Source: a virus. From it: DNA of 27,004 nt. Both the position numbers and the translations under genes were made by a program. Each line of letters starts with the position of its first letter. Positions within the stretch are counted from its first letter, which is position 1. The notes under the pieces are model-generated. The model searched no databases. It was not told the origin of the DNA and worked only from the letters and a program-made list of their open reading frames with translations. Of the stretch, positions 1 through 7,464 are shown in pieces. The stretch lies in IMG/VR virus record IMGVR_UViG_3300030687_000048, positions 1 through 27,004 of that record; one strand, written 5' to 3'.

Positions 1-81
1 CGAGCAAACCTGTTGGTTAATCCAGCAGGATGGGATTCGACAATTGTGCCAGGCGTTTATATCCCTTACTGGCTAGCTTAA
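1..81 (+). CDS. C-terminal end of an unidentified protein (5' truncated)
   Basis: Frame 1 is open from the first base and ends at a TAA stop at 79-81. It encodes 26 residues ending in GVYIPYWLA. The next gene starts nine bases later in the same direction, so the two are probably co-transcribed. Because phage structural genes follow, a tail or baseplate protein is plausible, but too little is visible to assign a function. The gene begins outside the window. Confidence 0.7.
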   Translation, partial: RANLLVNPAGWDSTIVPGVYIPYWLA

Positions 82-90
82 GAGAGAAAC

Positions 91-1194
91 ATGACAACTG
101 AAACGCCCGCATTTTACGATGCAACAAACGCAGTGATTCGTCCCATGGATGCTGGAGCGACGATACCGAACACCGCGATTCCCGTTTCCGCTGCATTGGG
201 AAACGTTATCCAGAATCTTAGCGACGGCCTTTACGTTGGTAGCTATCAGGGAACCGCATTGTATGTGAATTCCTCTACGGGTTCGGACTCGAATGCAGGA
301 ACTGAGGGTTCACCATTTCTTACCATCGGTGGCGCGTTAACGCACTTGCAATCTCTGTTCTTGAGTAATCAATTTGTAGGGCAAGCAACGATTGCTCTGG
401 CATGTGGACACAGTTATCCATGGACCGCAGACTTCAACCTCTACGGCGGGTCGATCGATTTTACGTTCTATGGTGATCCGACGTACGGTGATTACAACTC
501 AGCACTGGTTAATGGGACGACTCACGGATGGTTCATGTCAAATCTTGAACGTCCTATAATTACGCCCACGACCTACACTGGTACATCCGGTCAGTATCAG
601 ATGTACGGCATCAACATCCTGGGTGGATCAGTATCATTGAATGGCGTGCAGATTAATCTACCGGCTGCTCCTGTTTCACCCGGGATCACGAACTACGGTG
701 GTTACTGCGACTTCATCCGCTCCGCTATTGGTGCCACACAGGTAGGGGTCTATACCTCGGGAACTGTGGTAAACATGACTGACGTCACTGCCTTCTGGGG
801 ATTCTTAGGATGCTTTAGTCGCTCGTTTGTGAACCTAGGTCAACTCGCTACGCAATTCCAGATCAACGGGATTGTAATGTCGGCAGCAAATAGTCCGAGC
901 TCCACCCAGTTGCAACAACGTCAGTACTTCATCAAGTTCATCCAGGACTATGCGACTAACAACCAGAACGTCCTTTGGTTGTCGACTACGGCAACCAATT
1001 CCTCGACGGGTTCAGGGATGATTCAATGTTCGTGGTCAGACGGAGAGTCCTTGACGGTTACCGGTAGTGAAGTAACACTGGCAACGTTCCCCATTTCGTT
1101 CCAACCCAGCTATGGTTTGATCAACTACATCCTGAATCTGACCACAAACTCTAGCGGTCTGCCGCTGAATTTCCTTAATACGCGACTGTCCTGA
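91..1194 (+). CDS. Probable beta-helix tail/baseplate surface protein
   Basis: The product has 367 residues. After about 50 N-terminal residues comes LYVNSSTGSDSNAGTEGSPF, a signature often seen at the start of right-handed beta-helix (pectate-lyase-like) phage tailspike and surface proteins. The rest is rich in Gly, Ser, Thr, Asn and aromatic residues, has few charges and no membrane segment, which fits an extended beta structure. No catalytic residues can be pointed to. A weak purine-rich ribosome site (AGAGAG) precedes the ATG. It lies nine bases after the preceding stop and 18 bases before a collar-type fibre gene, so it is likely part of the same virion operon. Tailspike, baseplate decoration or fibre-attachment protein are all possible. 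The fold is inferred from one motif and composition. Confidence 0.55.
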   Translation: MTTETPAFYDATNAVIRPMDAGATIPNTAIPVSAALGNVIQNLSDGLYVGSYQGTALYVNSSTGSDSNAGTEGSPFLTIGGALTHLQSLFLSNQFVGQATIALACGHSYPWTADFNLYGGSIDFTFYGDPTYGDYNSALVNGTTHGWFMSNLERPIITPTTYTGTSGQYQMYGINILGGSVSLNGVQINLPAAPVSPGITNYGGYCDFIRSAIGATQVGVYTSGTVVNMTDVTAFWGFLGCFSRSFVNLGQLATQFQINGIVMSAANSPSSTQLQQRQYFIKFIQDYATNNQNVLWLSTTATNSSTGSGMIQCSWSDGESLTVTGSEVTLATFPISFQPSYGLINYILNLTTNSSGLPLNFLNTRLS

Positions 1195-1212
1195 TTACCC
1201 ATAGAGGTTTAA

Positions 1213-2991
1213 ATGTCTTCAGTAACTCCAGAAACAACACCCCTATTTCTCATCACCAACGCAGGCCTGGCAGCTGCTTCAGTAGCAATGCCTGAAGGTC
1301 CTTACATCCACATAGTTGGATTCCAGATTGGCTCCGGGTACGGCTACACTCCGACATCTAGCCAAACAAGTATTCAGGGGACACTTCTTTACTCTGCGTC
1401 GCCTACAAGTTATCAATCGATTGGTAACAACACGTTAGATATTCTCTGTGAGATTCCGCCGACAGCAGGACCCTTCCAATTCGGTGAAGTCGCATTGTTC
1501 TTAGCAGATGCGGATGGGAATTTCAGCTCGTCTTCGGTGATGTTTTGTATCGCAGTATTCGAGACTCCGCAGACGAAGTTTTCATCGTTGGGAACGAACG
1601 TTGTCTCGTCCTATGATCTGAACTGTCTACTGAAACTTCAACAGTCGACTGCAGTATTTCAGATTTCGGATGCAACTGTACCTCCCGCTATCTACAATAT
1701 CTTTCAATGGTCGGATGTATACCCACCAGACATTTCGGCAAATCCGAGTATTCCTCAATACCTGGTAAAGGAATTGAATTCGTTTGGTGATGCATCGATA
1801 CTAGCGAATGCGACGGTGGATAACTGGTCAATTGAATCTTCCTCGTACGCACGCTACTATGGTCCACAAAGCGTCGCTACGATGCCCGTTGTAAATTCGT
1901 CTACCACGTGGATACAGATTGCTTCGTCCTACTTCTTTGCCAATGCGGTAACTGAAGGGGCGCACAACAGGAGATTCCTGGTACAGACAGCAACAGGGTT
2001 CTGGCGTTCGGTTAGTAGCATCGTGGTATCGGGTTCCAATCTGCAGTTGAATCTTAACTGTACGAACGATGGGACATATAATAACTCGCCGCTGCCCTCA
2101 GCCCCCACCGTTGGATCAGAAGTGCAAGTGTATTGCGATCTTGATGGTATTGGTCAACCGATCTATTACTCGCAGCTGTTGGGTACGCCTCCAGCACCTC
2201 CTGTTGCAACCCCTGGAACACCAGGTCTTGCTTATGGTGGAGCAGGTACGTACATGCCAGGCGGTGGAGCAATCAATGCATATGGACTGCTTCAATCACC
2301 ATCGACCTTGAGTGGTCGACCCCTGACGTCTGCTGATGACTTGAATAACATAGCACTACCCTCTGGCTTATACAACGCAACTACTGCATCGCCTCCAGCG
2401 AACATGCCGTTTAGCTGGGATGCCATGATATGGATTCACAATCTTGGCAACGGAACTTCAAGCTCAAACGGAGCAGACATAACACAGCTGGCTTTTCCGT
2501 GGGACACTGGTGGCGGACCAAATCAGAGTGGCTTGGGTGGATATCCTATGTACTTCCGTCAAGGTTCTAACTCAGGTGCTAACTGGACTAATTGGATGCC
2601 GCTGGCTACGGTTGGTCGTAAGTCTTTGCAGTCTGCAAACTTTGAGTCGCAATACACTTCGACAAACTTTATACCAGCTGGTGGTTCCACACATAACATC
2701 GGGCCACTGACGTTCACTCCCGCAACTTATGGGCAGGTGATGGGCATCATCATAAAGAATAATGCGTCGTCCAATGGAACATCCGCGTCCTCTGCCGTTA
2801 GTGTTACTTCGTCTACGTTGGGTGCGACAACAGATAGTGACCATACCCAATTATCGACGCAGCAAATTGCTGTACAGCAAGTGGCACCTGGTGACACCGT
2901 AACCATAGCTGGATCGATCGTACAGGATGCAGGAGGAGGTGGACCCCAGATGGGTATCAAGTTGACGTATGTCTTCATTCCTCAGTGGTAA
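1213..2991 (+). CDS. Tail-collar type fibre protein with pyocin-knob-like C-terminal region
   Basis: The product has 592 residues. The N-terminal part (about 1-150) contains ITNAGLAAAS, GFQIGSGYGYTP and GPFQFGEVALF. These match the layout of the phage tail-collar fibre N-terminal family (PF12571-like) and also the N-termini of the two minus-strand fibres at 19789-21855 and 22796-25087. Residues about 359-463 (LLQSPSTL, LPSGLYNA, MYFRQG, WTNWMPLA) look like a pyocin-knob domain, found near receptor-binding ends of fibres. The last about 120 residues are a separate Ser/Thr-rich beta domain ending in YVFIPQW. An AGAGG ribosome site lies seven bases before the ATG. The fibre probably attaches to the baseplate by its N-terminus and contacts the host by its C-terminus. 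It is the last gene of this plus-strand group and is followed by a terminator. Confidence 0.8.
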   Translation: MSSVTPETTPLFLITNAGLAAASVAMPEGPYIHIVGFQIGSGYGYTPTSSQTSIQGTLLYSASPTSYQSIGNNTLDILCEIPPTAGPFQFGEVALFLADADGNFSSSSVMFCIAVFETPQTKFSSLGTNVVSSYDLNCLLKLQQSTAVFQISDATVPPAIYNIFQWSDVYPPDISANPSIPQYLVKELNSFGDASILANATVDNWSIESSSYARYYGPQSVATMPVVNSSTTWIQIASSYFFANAVTEGAHNRRFLVQTATGFWRSVSSIVVSGSNLQLNLNCTNDGTYNNSPLPSAPTVGSEVQVYCDLDGIGQPIYYSQLLGTPPAPPVATPGTPGLAYGGAGTYMPGGGAINAYGLLQSPSTLSGRPLTSADDLNNIALPSGLYNATTASPPANMPFSWDAMIWIHNLGNGTSSSNGADITQLAFPWDTGGGPNQSGLGGYPMYFRQGSNSGANWTNWMPLATVGRKSLQSANFESQYTSTNFIPAGGSTHNIGPLTFTPATYGQVMGIIIKNNASSNGTSASSAVSVTSSTLGATTDSDHTQLSTQQIAVQQVAPGDTVTIAGSIVQDAGGGGPQMGIKLTYVFIPQW

Positions 2992-3002
2992 TTCCGAACA
3001 TT

Positions 3003-3020
3003 GAAGATGGAAAAGGCCAC
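3003..3020. repeat. 18-bp repeat at a terminator, copy 1
   Basis: The sequence gaagatggaaaaggccac occurs here and again at 4734-4751. In both places it forms one arm of a terminator stem plus the adjacent minus-strand T tract and tail. Hairpin loops and opposite arms differ between the two places. Confidence 0.75.
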
Positions 3021-3045
3021 CATGGTTTCATTCATGGTGGCCTTT
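3012..3045. terminator. Bidirectional rho-independent terminator between convergent genes
   Basis: A 13-bp perfect stem (3012-3024 pairing with 3033-3045) encloses an eight-base loop. On the plus strand the stem is followed by TTTATCTT. On the minus strand it is followed by a run of T. It sits between the stop of the fibre ending at 2991 and the stop of the minus-strand gene ending at 3056, so it can end both transcripts. Confidence 0.85.
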
Positions 3046-3055
3046 ATCTTGCCCA

Positions 3056-3463
3056 TTAGATACCGGTTAAGGTCGAGGTGAATGCCAGGATGACATTCGC
3101 CACTTCAGTTGTACTAGTGTTTGTCAGGACAAACGAAGTGAACGATTGATCGATGATAAACAATTGGTTCACGGTGATCGTTATAGCGATCGACCCATTG
3201 TTCAACGTCAGTTGTACCGGGCTATCAGTCGAGACTAGTAACGCAGTACAGGATTGACCTGGTGAGTACGATCCACTTGTAGCAATCGTCAGATTCTGTA
3301 CACTCTCATTAGTCGTCGGGTAATAACCGTTCACTAATCCCCGATGTCGAATCAGGTGGTTGACACCTTCCTGGATATCTACCTTGAACTTCAGGCTTAA
3401 TGTCGAGGCATTGGGTACGGAGATGATACAGTCTCCGCACGTCCCTATAACTTCGCTACTCAT
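3056..3463 (-). CDS. Short beta-rich protein, probable virion component
   Basis: The product has 135 residues when started at the ATG at 3463. That start has an AAGGAG ribosome site about seven bases upstream. An open frame extends further upstream but would overlap the preceding gene and has no such site. The protein is rich in Thr, Ser, Val and Ile and has no membrane segment. Its C-terminal half (residues about 85-133, with ITVNQLFIIDQSF, FVLTN and TEVANV) aligns by eye with residues about 70-118 of the neighbouring 398-residue fibre-like protein (LNVNQQTTIDDTV, FQVTN, TQVAVN). The two therefore probably share a small beta domain. The ribosome site overlaps the stop of the upstream gene, so translation may be coupled. 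Function is not recognised; a fibre accessory or decoration protein is an inference. Confidence 0.6.
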   Translation of the reverse strand: MSSEVIGTCGDCIISVPNASTLSLKFKVDIQEGVNHLIRHRGLVNGYYPTTNESVQNLTIATSGSYSPGQSCTALLVSTDSPVQLTLNNGSIAITITVNQLFIIDQSFTSFVLTNTSTTEVANVILAFTSTLTGI

Positions 3464-3474
3464 TGCCTTACTCC

Positions 3475-4671
3475 TTAGATTTGAACAGGTTGATCTGTTG
3501 AGAACACCCGCCAGTTCTCTGTAGACCAATATGCAGGAACGCCCGTCCCATGACCTGCAGCTTCACCAACTTTCCGTCCATTGGTAACAAAAATCATCGA
3601 CCCGTTAATTGTTCCCGTAGGAAGATCTGCGAATGCGTAAGAGATTGGTGATACTCCGATAACGCTTAACGTGCCATCGCCTGCTATAGTTACATTCGTC
3701 CCTTGCTTGACCCCACCAATCACGGATGCTGTTGCAGGAGCGATCGAAAGGGATCCCGATGTCACGGATAACCCAGACGTAGTGCTGACTTTAACACCAC
3801 CTAGAACTGTTGGTGATGCAGTGGGCAATGTATATGGAGCAGGGATATTATCAAGATCAGAATACGATCCGCTTGTCGCCACCAAAGCAAGAACAGGAGC
3901 ACCAGTCAAGGACGAATAGAGACCGGTTGTTGCTACAGGTGCAAGCGTGGGTGTATCGATGAGATTGTTATAGCTTCCTGTCGTTGCTACTGTAGCAAGA
4001 GTAGGAACGCCCGTCAAAGATGAATATGATCCCGTTGTTGCCACGGCGGCTAACTGAGGCTTGTTCAGGATCTGAGATAATCCCGAACTTGAATTCCAAT
4101 CGGCGTTTACCGGTGCTGTCGGAATAACAGGAAGATTTGTTAGACTGTTATAGCTACCAGTCGTTGCAACGGCCGCCAGGTTAGGAAGATTTATAAGGTT
4201 GAAGTAATTACCTGTTTGCGCGACCGTAGCTAAACCTGACAGCGAAGATGCAGTGAGGACGACTGCCCCCGTCTGACCATTCACCGAGGTGACTACAGAA
4301 GTAACAGGCGTTGATGTCGAGACCTGAACAATCCAGATGAGGTTGACTGCAACCTGAGTAGTGCCCGGATTCGTCACCTGAAAAGTATCAACTGTGTCAT
4401 CGATCGTTGTCTGTTGATTGACGTTCAAACTTATGTATGCGGGATTACTTCCCTTCTGCGCGGTAAGAACCACAGTGGCTTGTGGGTTCACAGTGATCTG
4501 CGAGAAGCCGGCAGGCGAGCTGAACTGCGACCCAGCTGACCCACTAGGTTGTAGCAACAGGGTTTGCGTTATAGTCTGTCCAGCCTGGTACAGCGAGGAA
4601 ATATTCTCCGCTATGCCCGCCGGCGTATTCTGTGTTCCGACCTGTGTGTTGACTACCAGACTCGAACTCAT
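3475..4671 (-). CDS. Repeat-rich tail-fibre-like protein
   Basis: The product has 398 residues. I chose the ATG at 4671 because GAAGGAG lies eight bases upstream; the longer open frame starting at 4701 has no ribosome site. Residues 1-120 form a beta-rich domain resembling the 135-residue neighbour. Then follow VTSVNGQTGAVVLTASSLSG, a hallmark of phage fibre shafts, and about six copies of a roughly 18-residue repeat (VATTGSYSSLTGVPTLA type). After these come LGGVKV repeats and a C-terminal domain of about 70 residues (YAFADLPTGTINGSMIFVTNG to the end). The SYSDLxxxP-type repeats are common in trimeric fibre shafts. It probably forms a short fibre or tail-tip appendage with the neighbouring small protein. 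No catalytic motif is seen. Confidence 0.72.
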   Translation of the reverse strand: MSSSLVVNTQVGTQNTPAGIAENISSLYQAGQTITQTLLLQPSGSAGSQFSSPAGFSQITVNPQATVVLTAQKGSNPAYISLNVNQQTTIDDTVDTFQVTNPGTTQVAVNLIWIVQVSTSTPVTSVVTSVNGQTGAVVLTASSLSGLATVAQTGNYFNLINLPNLAAVATTGSYNSLTNLPVIPTAPVNADWNSSSGLSQILNKPQLAAVATTGSYSSLTGVPTLATVATTGSYNNLIDTPTLAPVATTGLYSSLTGAPVLALVATSGSYSDLDNIPAPYTLPTASPTVLGGVKVSTTSGLSVTSGSLSIAPATASVIGGVKQGTNVTIAGDGTLSVIGVSPISYAFADLPTGTINGSMIFVTNGRKVGEAAGHGTGVPAYWSTENWRVFSTDQPVQI

Positions 4672-4733
4672 TATCTCAACTCCTTCTTTATACTTCATCA
4701 CTATGCCTCAGATATGATGAAATTGATAAAGCA

Positions 4734-4751
4734 GAAGATGGAAAAGGCCAC
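4734..4751. repeat. 18-bp repeat at a terminator, copy 2
   Basis: Exact second copy of the sequence at 3003-3020, forming the arm and T tract of the terminator at 4742-4764. The matching position in two terminators suggests duplication or exchange of a terminator cassette. Confidence 0.75.
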
Positions 4752-4764
4752 CTCATGGATGGCC
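4742..4764 (-). terminator. Rho-independent terminator after the zinc-finger gene
   Basis: On the minus strand, seven paired bases (one G-T wobble) around a five-base loop are followed by TTTT. It starts six bases after the stop of the gene ending at 4771 and so would end that transcript. It shares an arm and tail with the terminator at 3012-3045. Confidence 0.7.
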
Positions 4765-4770
4765 CAAGTG

Positions 4771-4986
4771 TTATTTCAACCCGTTTATTTCCCTCATCCT
4801 CTGTTCCTTTGAGTAGTCATCCCGACACTCTGAGGAGCAGAATAGCAAAGAGGTGCCAACGTTGTCTTCACAGTAATAGCAGACTCCGGTAGGCAGTAAT
4901 GATTTCTTGGTCTTGTCTCTAATGTTCTTTATCCTGGCGTTGAATTGAATCTCGGTTTCAGTTTGTGCAAGGTCTAGTGGATCCAT
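4771..4986 (-). CDS. Small four-cysteine zinc-finger protein
   Basis: The product has 71 residues. An N-terminal acidic helix (MDPLDLAQTETEIQFNARI) resembles the start of TraR/DksA-type proteins. It is followed by CYYC at residues 36-39 and a second knuckle with Cys50 and Cys54 (FCSSEC), giving C-x2-C-x10-C-x3-C. The C-terminus is charged. A zinc-binding role is well supported by the four cysteines. Binding to RNA polymerase as in TraR is only a possibility, since the spacing differs and the acidic tip motif is not certain. A GAGAG ribosome site precedes the ATG. The gene is flanked by a hairpin on its 5' side and a terminator on its 3' side, so it may be a separate transcription unit. Confidence 0.65.
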   Translation of the reverse strand: MDPLDLAQTETEIQFNARIKNIRDKTKKSLLPTGVCYYCEDNVGTSLLFCSSECRDDYSKEQRMREINGLK

Positions 4987-5008
4987 CTTAGTGCTCTCTC
5001 AAATATTA

Positions 5009-5047
5009 AAGGTGGTTCATTCAAAGTCCGAAGGTGAACCACGCCTT
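5009..5047 (-). terminator. Hairpin after the metallophosphoesterase gene, possible terminator
   Basis: Arms 5013-5019 and 5035-5041 pair over seven bases (TGGTTCA with TGAACCA). A two-base bulge is followed by four more pairs (AAGG with CCTT), and the loop is 15 bases. On the minus strand the stem is followed by TTTAATATTT, an imperfect T tract. It lies just after the stop at 5052. It may end the phosphoesterase transcript or attenuate expression of the zinc-finger gene. Confidence 0.5.
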
Positions 5048-5051
5048 AAAA

Positions 5052-6113
5052 TTATCTCTTCGATTTGCGTTTGCGCAGGAACTTCAGGTAATCTGCACCT
5101 GCGTGCGTATCCCAGAAGGGCTTGACCTTGTCTACAGGATTTGCTGTTGGATCCAGGATGAGAGTAACCGAAGGAGCGAATCGCATAGGCATAAAACGAT
5201 GCGTGTCTGCGTAGTCATCAACCATCTTGTAACCAGAGACCCGGAAGAGGTGAGAGATCCATGGGTCATCTGCATGTGCATGCATTGCATAGGCATCGAT
5301 ATGGCGGTGACCAGCCAACAGGATGTGATCTCTTAAACCGAACGCAAGCTCACGACGTAGCGAGTGGGCAGCATTATAGATAGAGTTACCGGGGAAGTCG
5401 TGTCGTGCATGAATACGAATAGGATCTCCAGAAGGGAATTTGAGATTCAAACGTACTCCGTGTGGCTGAGCAATCACTAGTTGGTCTTCTAATGCCCAGT
5501 CAAGGAGATTCTGTCCATCGTTCCACAGGTCATGGTTACCCGAGACTACAAACATATTGGGACGATCTTTCAGTACCCAGTTGATGAGCTTACGTGCATG
5601 GGCTCTGGTTGTTACCTGATCTCCATACTTGAACTGCAGACGACCAATCCAGTTGTTGGTTATATCACCAAGGTGGCCTAAGAACATGGCCTCGGTTTTG
5701 CATGCGATATCAAGATCAGATTCGAGACGAACGATATCGCATGAATCATCATCTACGTGCGGGTCTCCTAGGACGATCAAACCAACCGGACCATCAATCG
5801 ATACATTAACATCTATAAGGTGGTTATAGTTCTGAGCAGCAATCTTTCGTCTTGCGAGTTCCTTCTTTGAAGAGATGATCTCGTCTATAGTCAGATCACC
5901 CAGAGGTGGTTCCTGTTCAATAGACATACCTTTCGACTGTGTAGTCTGGGGCTTCTCATTCCTGTCGAGTATACCTCGATCGATCGATATTCGACAACGC
6001 TTCTTAAAGGCTTGCTTTGATATACCGCAAAGAGTGTAACCGTTGTTACCCAACTTGCGGTAAGCTTCTGCCGTCTGTTGAGCTAATGCATCTGACAATC
6101 GGGGAGTAGGCAT
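5052..6113 (-). CDS. Calcineurin-like metallophosphoesterase with N-terminal HTH-like segment
   Basis: The product has 353 residues. The metal-binding motifs of the calcineurin-like phosphoesterase fold are present in order: GDPH (Asp117, His119), GHLGD (Asp150), SGNHD (Asn193, His194), ARHD (His238) and AGHRH (His269, His271). Such enzymes hydrolyse phosphate esters, including nucleic acids or nucleotides, with two metal ions; the substrate cannot be read from sequence. Residues about 8-45 look like a small DNA-binding helix-turn-helix, with ISKQAFKKRC as the likely recognition helix region, followed by a polar linker to about residue 100. HTH-plus-phosphoesterase proteins occur in other phages, but their role is not established. 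The ATG at 6113 has GGAG about ten bases upstream. An 84-base gap separates it from the upstream gene. Confidence 0.85.
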   Translation of the reverse strand: MPTPRLSDALAQQTAEAYRKLGNNGYTLCGISKQAFKKRCRISIDRGILDRNEKPQTTQSKGMSIEQEPPLGDLTIDEIISSKKELARRKIAAQNYNHLIDVNVSIDGPVGLIVLGDPHVDDDSCDIVRLESDLDIACKTEAMFLGHLGDITNNWIGRLQFKYGDQVTTRAHARKLINWVLKDRPNMFVVSGNHDLWNDGQNLLDWALEDQLVIAQPHGVRLNLKFPSGDPIRIHARHDFPGNSIYNAAHSLRRELAFGLRDHILLAGHRHIDAYAMHAHADDPWISHLFRVSGYKMVDDYADTHRFMPMRFAPSVTLILDPTANPVDKVKPFWDTHAGADYLKFLRKRKSKR

Positions 6114-6197
6114 GTGGTGAGACTCCAGTGTTAGGAATCCGACAGAGGTGGTTGTACGTTATATTCAAGACTCGATAAAATTAACTACCAGTACCCC

Positions 6198-7271
6198 TTA
6201 TTTACCTATCTTACCCTTGACGTCTTCCAGTACTTTCTTACGCTCAGGGCTCAGGTTCTTCCCTGCTCTGTTGATATAAAAATTCAACGAAGATGATGCC
6301 TTACCCGTATCACCCTTATGACTCTTCTTCAACCACGAGGCAATCTCATCTGCGGATCCCTCCTTGAACAAACCTTCAGGTGGGTGCTTCTTGGTCTTGA
6401 CATCTGAACTCCATTTATCGGCCACCATGATATGCTTGAATGCACTATCAAGGATTGACGTAGCGTATGCAGAGTTCGATATCGGGTTGACTTCCTCAAA
6501 GTTGTTATCGAGTGAGTCCGATGTCGAATCACCCTTTACCTTCTTTGGGGCTATAGGAGTCTCTTCCAGGTTGTTGATCGCGGTAGAACCAGCTTCAGTC
6601 TCCTCAGGTTCTTCCACACTAGACATTCTTTGGTTGGGATCCTGCACCGAGTTCAGAATGGAAGCCTGAGCCAACCTGTTTCCAATCTTCATTAGAGAGC
6701 CCATTGTAACCCTTGCATTCAACTTCGGTGGGTTATCAACAAATTGAGGATCCTGCTCTGGATCCTTTTGACGATTGTCCGGTACTTCCTTCAAGAGGTT
6801 TACCATACCATCATCCTTGTTGTGACCAGGTGGCAAAGCATAAATCGACTGCTCATTCATTGCCCGGATACTACTAGTCGTTGTCGTCGAGTCAGATGTC
6901 GAAGTATCAGAAGTATCAGTTGATGTCTCCTGATCCCCGTACTGATTCTTCAAAGCTTCCTTGGATTGGTGCAGACGTTCCTTGTCTGCACCCTGCAGAT
7001 TACGACCATTGCGATTGATATAGGAATCGAGTTTCTTCTCAGCAGTTCCATAGTCAGGCGAATGATTCTTGACTATCTGCGCTATACCCGACGGACTTTT
7101 GTCGAACGTACCCTTGGGTAGAACCTGACCGGGCTTCCTCGGCTTATGGATTTGTTTGTCCTCCATCTCATGTTGCCAATTCATGTTCGGGTTATTATTG
7201 CTTGGGTTGTTACTCCCAATGCTATCATCGGCTTCTATCAACTGAGCCTTAATCATGTCCGCGATAATCAT
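6198..7271 (-). CDS. Protein with two DUF3175-like domains joined by a long disordered linker
   Basis: The product has 357 residues from the ATG at 7271, which has AGAGAG eight bases upstream. A TTG start 36 bases earlier would overlap the spanin gene and lacks a site. Two related segments occur. Residues about 56-112 contain GTFDKSPSGIAQIVK and SYINRNGRNLQ. Residues about 300-357 contain GLFKEGSADEIASWLK and FYINRAGKNLS. Both have the pattern of the DUF3175 family: F-x-x-x-x-x-x-IA, a basic stretch, then Y-I-N-R-x-G-x-N-L and a charged helix. Between them lie about 190 residues rich in Ser, Thr, Asp, Asn, Glu and Pro, including a run of Ser/Thr/Asp, probably disordered. The function of DUF3175 is unknown. 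A two-headed binding protein, perhaps on nucleic acid, is an inference from the duplicated basic domains. The gene follows the spanin genes by 16 bases and is probably co-transcribed with them. Confidence 0.65.
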   Translation of the reverse strand: MIIADMIKAQLIEADDSIGSNNPSNNNPNMNWQHEMEDKQIHKPRKPGQVLPKGTFDKSPSGIAQIVKNHSPDYGTAEKKLDSYINRNGRNLQGADKERLHQSKEALKNQYGDQETSTDTSDTSTSDSTTTTSSIRAMNEQSIYALPPGHNKDDGMVNLLKEVPDNRQKDPEQDPQFVDNPPKLNARVTMGSLMKIGNRLAQASILNSVQDPNQRMSSVEEPEETEAGSTAINNLEETPIAPKKVKGDSTSDSLDNNFEEVNPISNSAYATSILDSAFKHIMVADKWSSDVKTKKHPPEGLFKEGSADEIASWLKKSHKGDTGKASSSLNFYINRAGKNLSPERKKVLEDVKGKIGK

Positions 7272-7287
7272 CTCATTCACTCTCTTA

Positions 7288-7464
7288 TCAGGTCCCCGTT
7301 TTATCAATCTTGATCTTCTGACACTCTTTGTACATGCTGATGATATGTACGGTATAGTCCTTCAGAGTCTCCTGATCTCCCATGCTAGGAACATCCGGAC
7401 ACCCTGAGGATCGGGTAGCACATGAGGCGAGTAGCAGGGTGAATATCGCTATAACTGATCTCAT
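7288..7464 (-). CDS. Rz1-like outer-membrane spanin lipoprotein (o-spanin)
   Basis: This 58-residue frame starts MRSVIAIFTLLLASC, a lipoprotein signal peptide with lipobox LASC and acylated Cys15. The residue after that cysteine is Ala, not Asp, which favours outer-membrane sorting. The mature part is only 44 residues, with Cys22 and Cys48. Its ATG overlaps the TGA of the preceding coiled-coil membrane protein (ATGA), the usual coupling of Rz and Rz1 genes. By analogy with lambda Rz1 it would bind the inner-membrane partner across the periplasm and fuse the membranes in the last lysis step. It is less proline-rich than lambda Rz1, so the assignment rests on lipobox, size and position. Confidence 0.78.
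   Translation of the reverse strand: MRSVIAIFTLLLASCATRSSGCPDVPSMGDQETLKDYTVHIISMYKECQKIKIDKTGT

Noticed and set aside
5034-5336. Plus-strand frame of 100 codons
   Set aside because: It is antisense to the C-terminal coding part of the metallophosphoesterase and has no ribosome site.
6114-6197. Possible promoter with TATAAC on the minus strand upstream of the phosphoesterase
   Set aside because: The -10 match is fair but no -35 hexamer stands at the right distance, so it is not supported.
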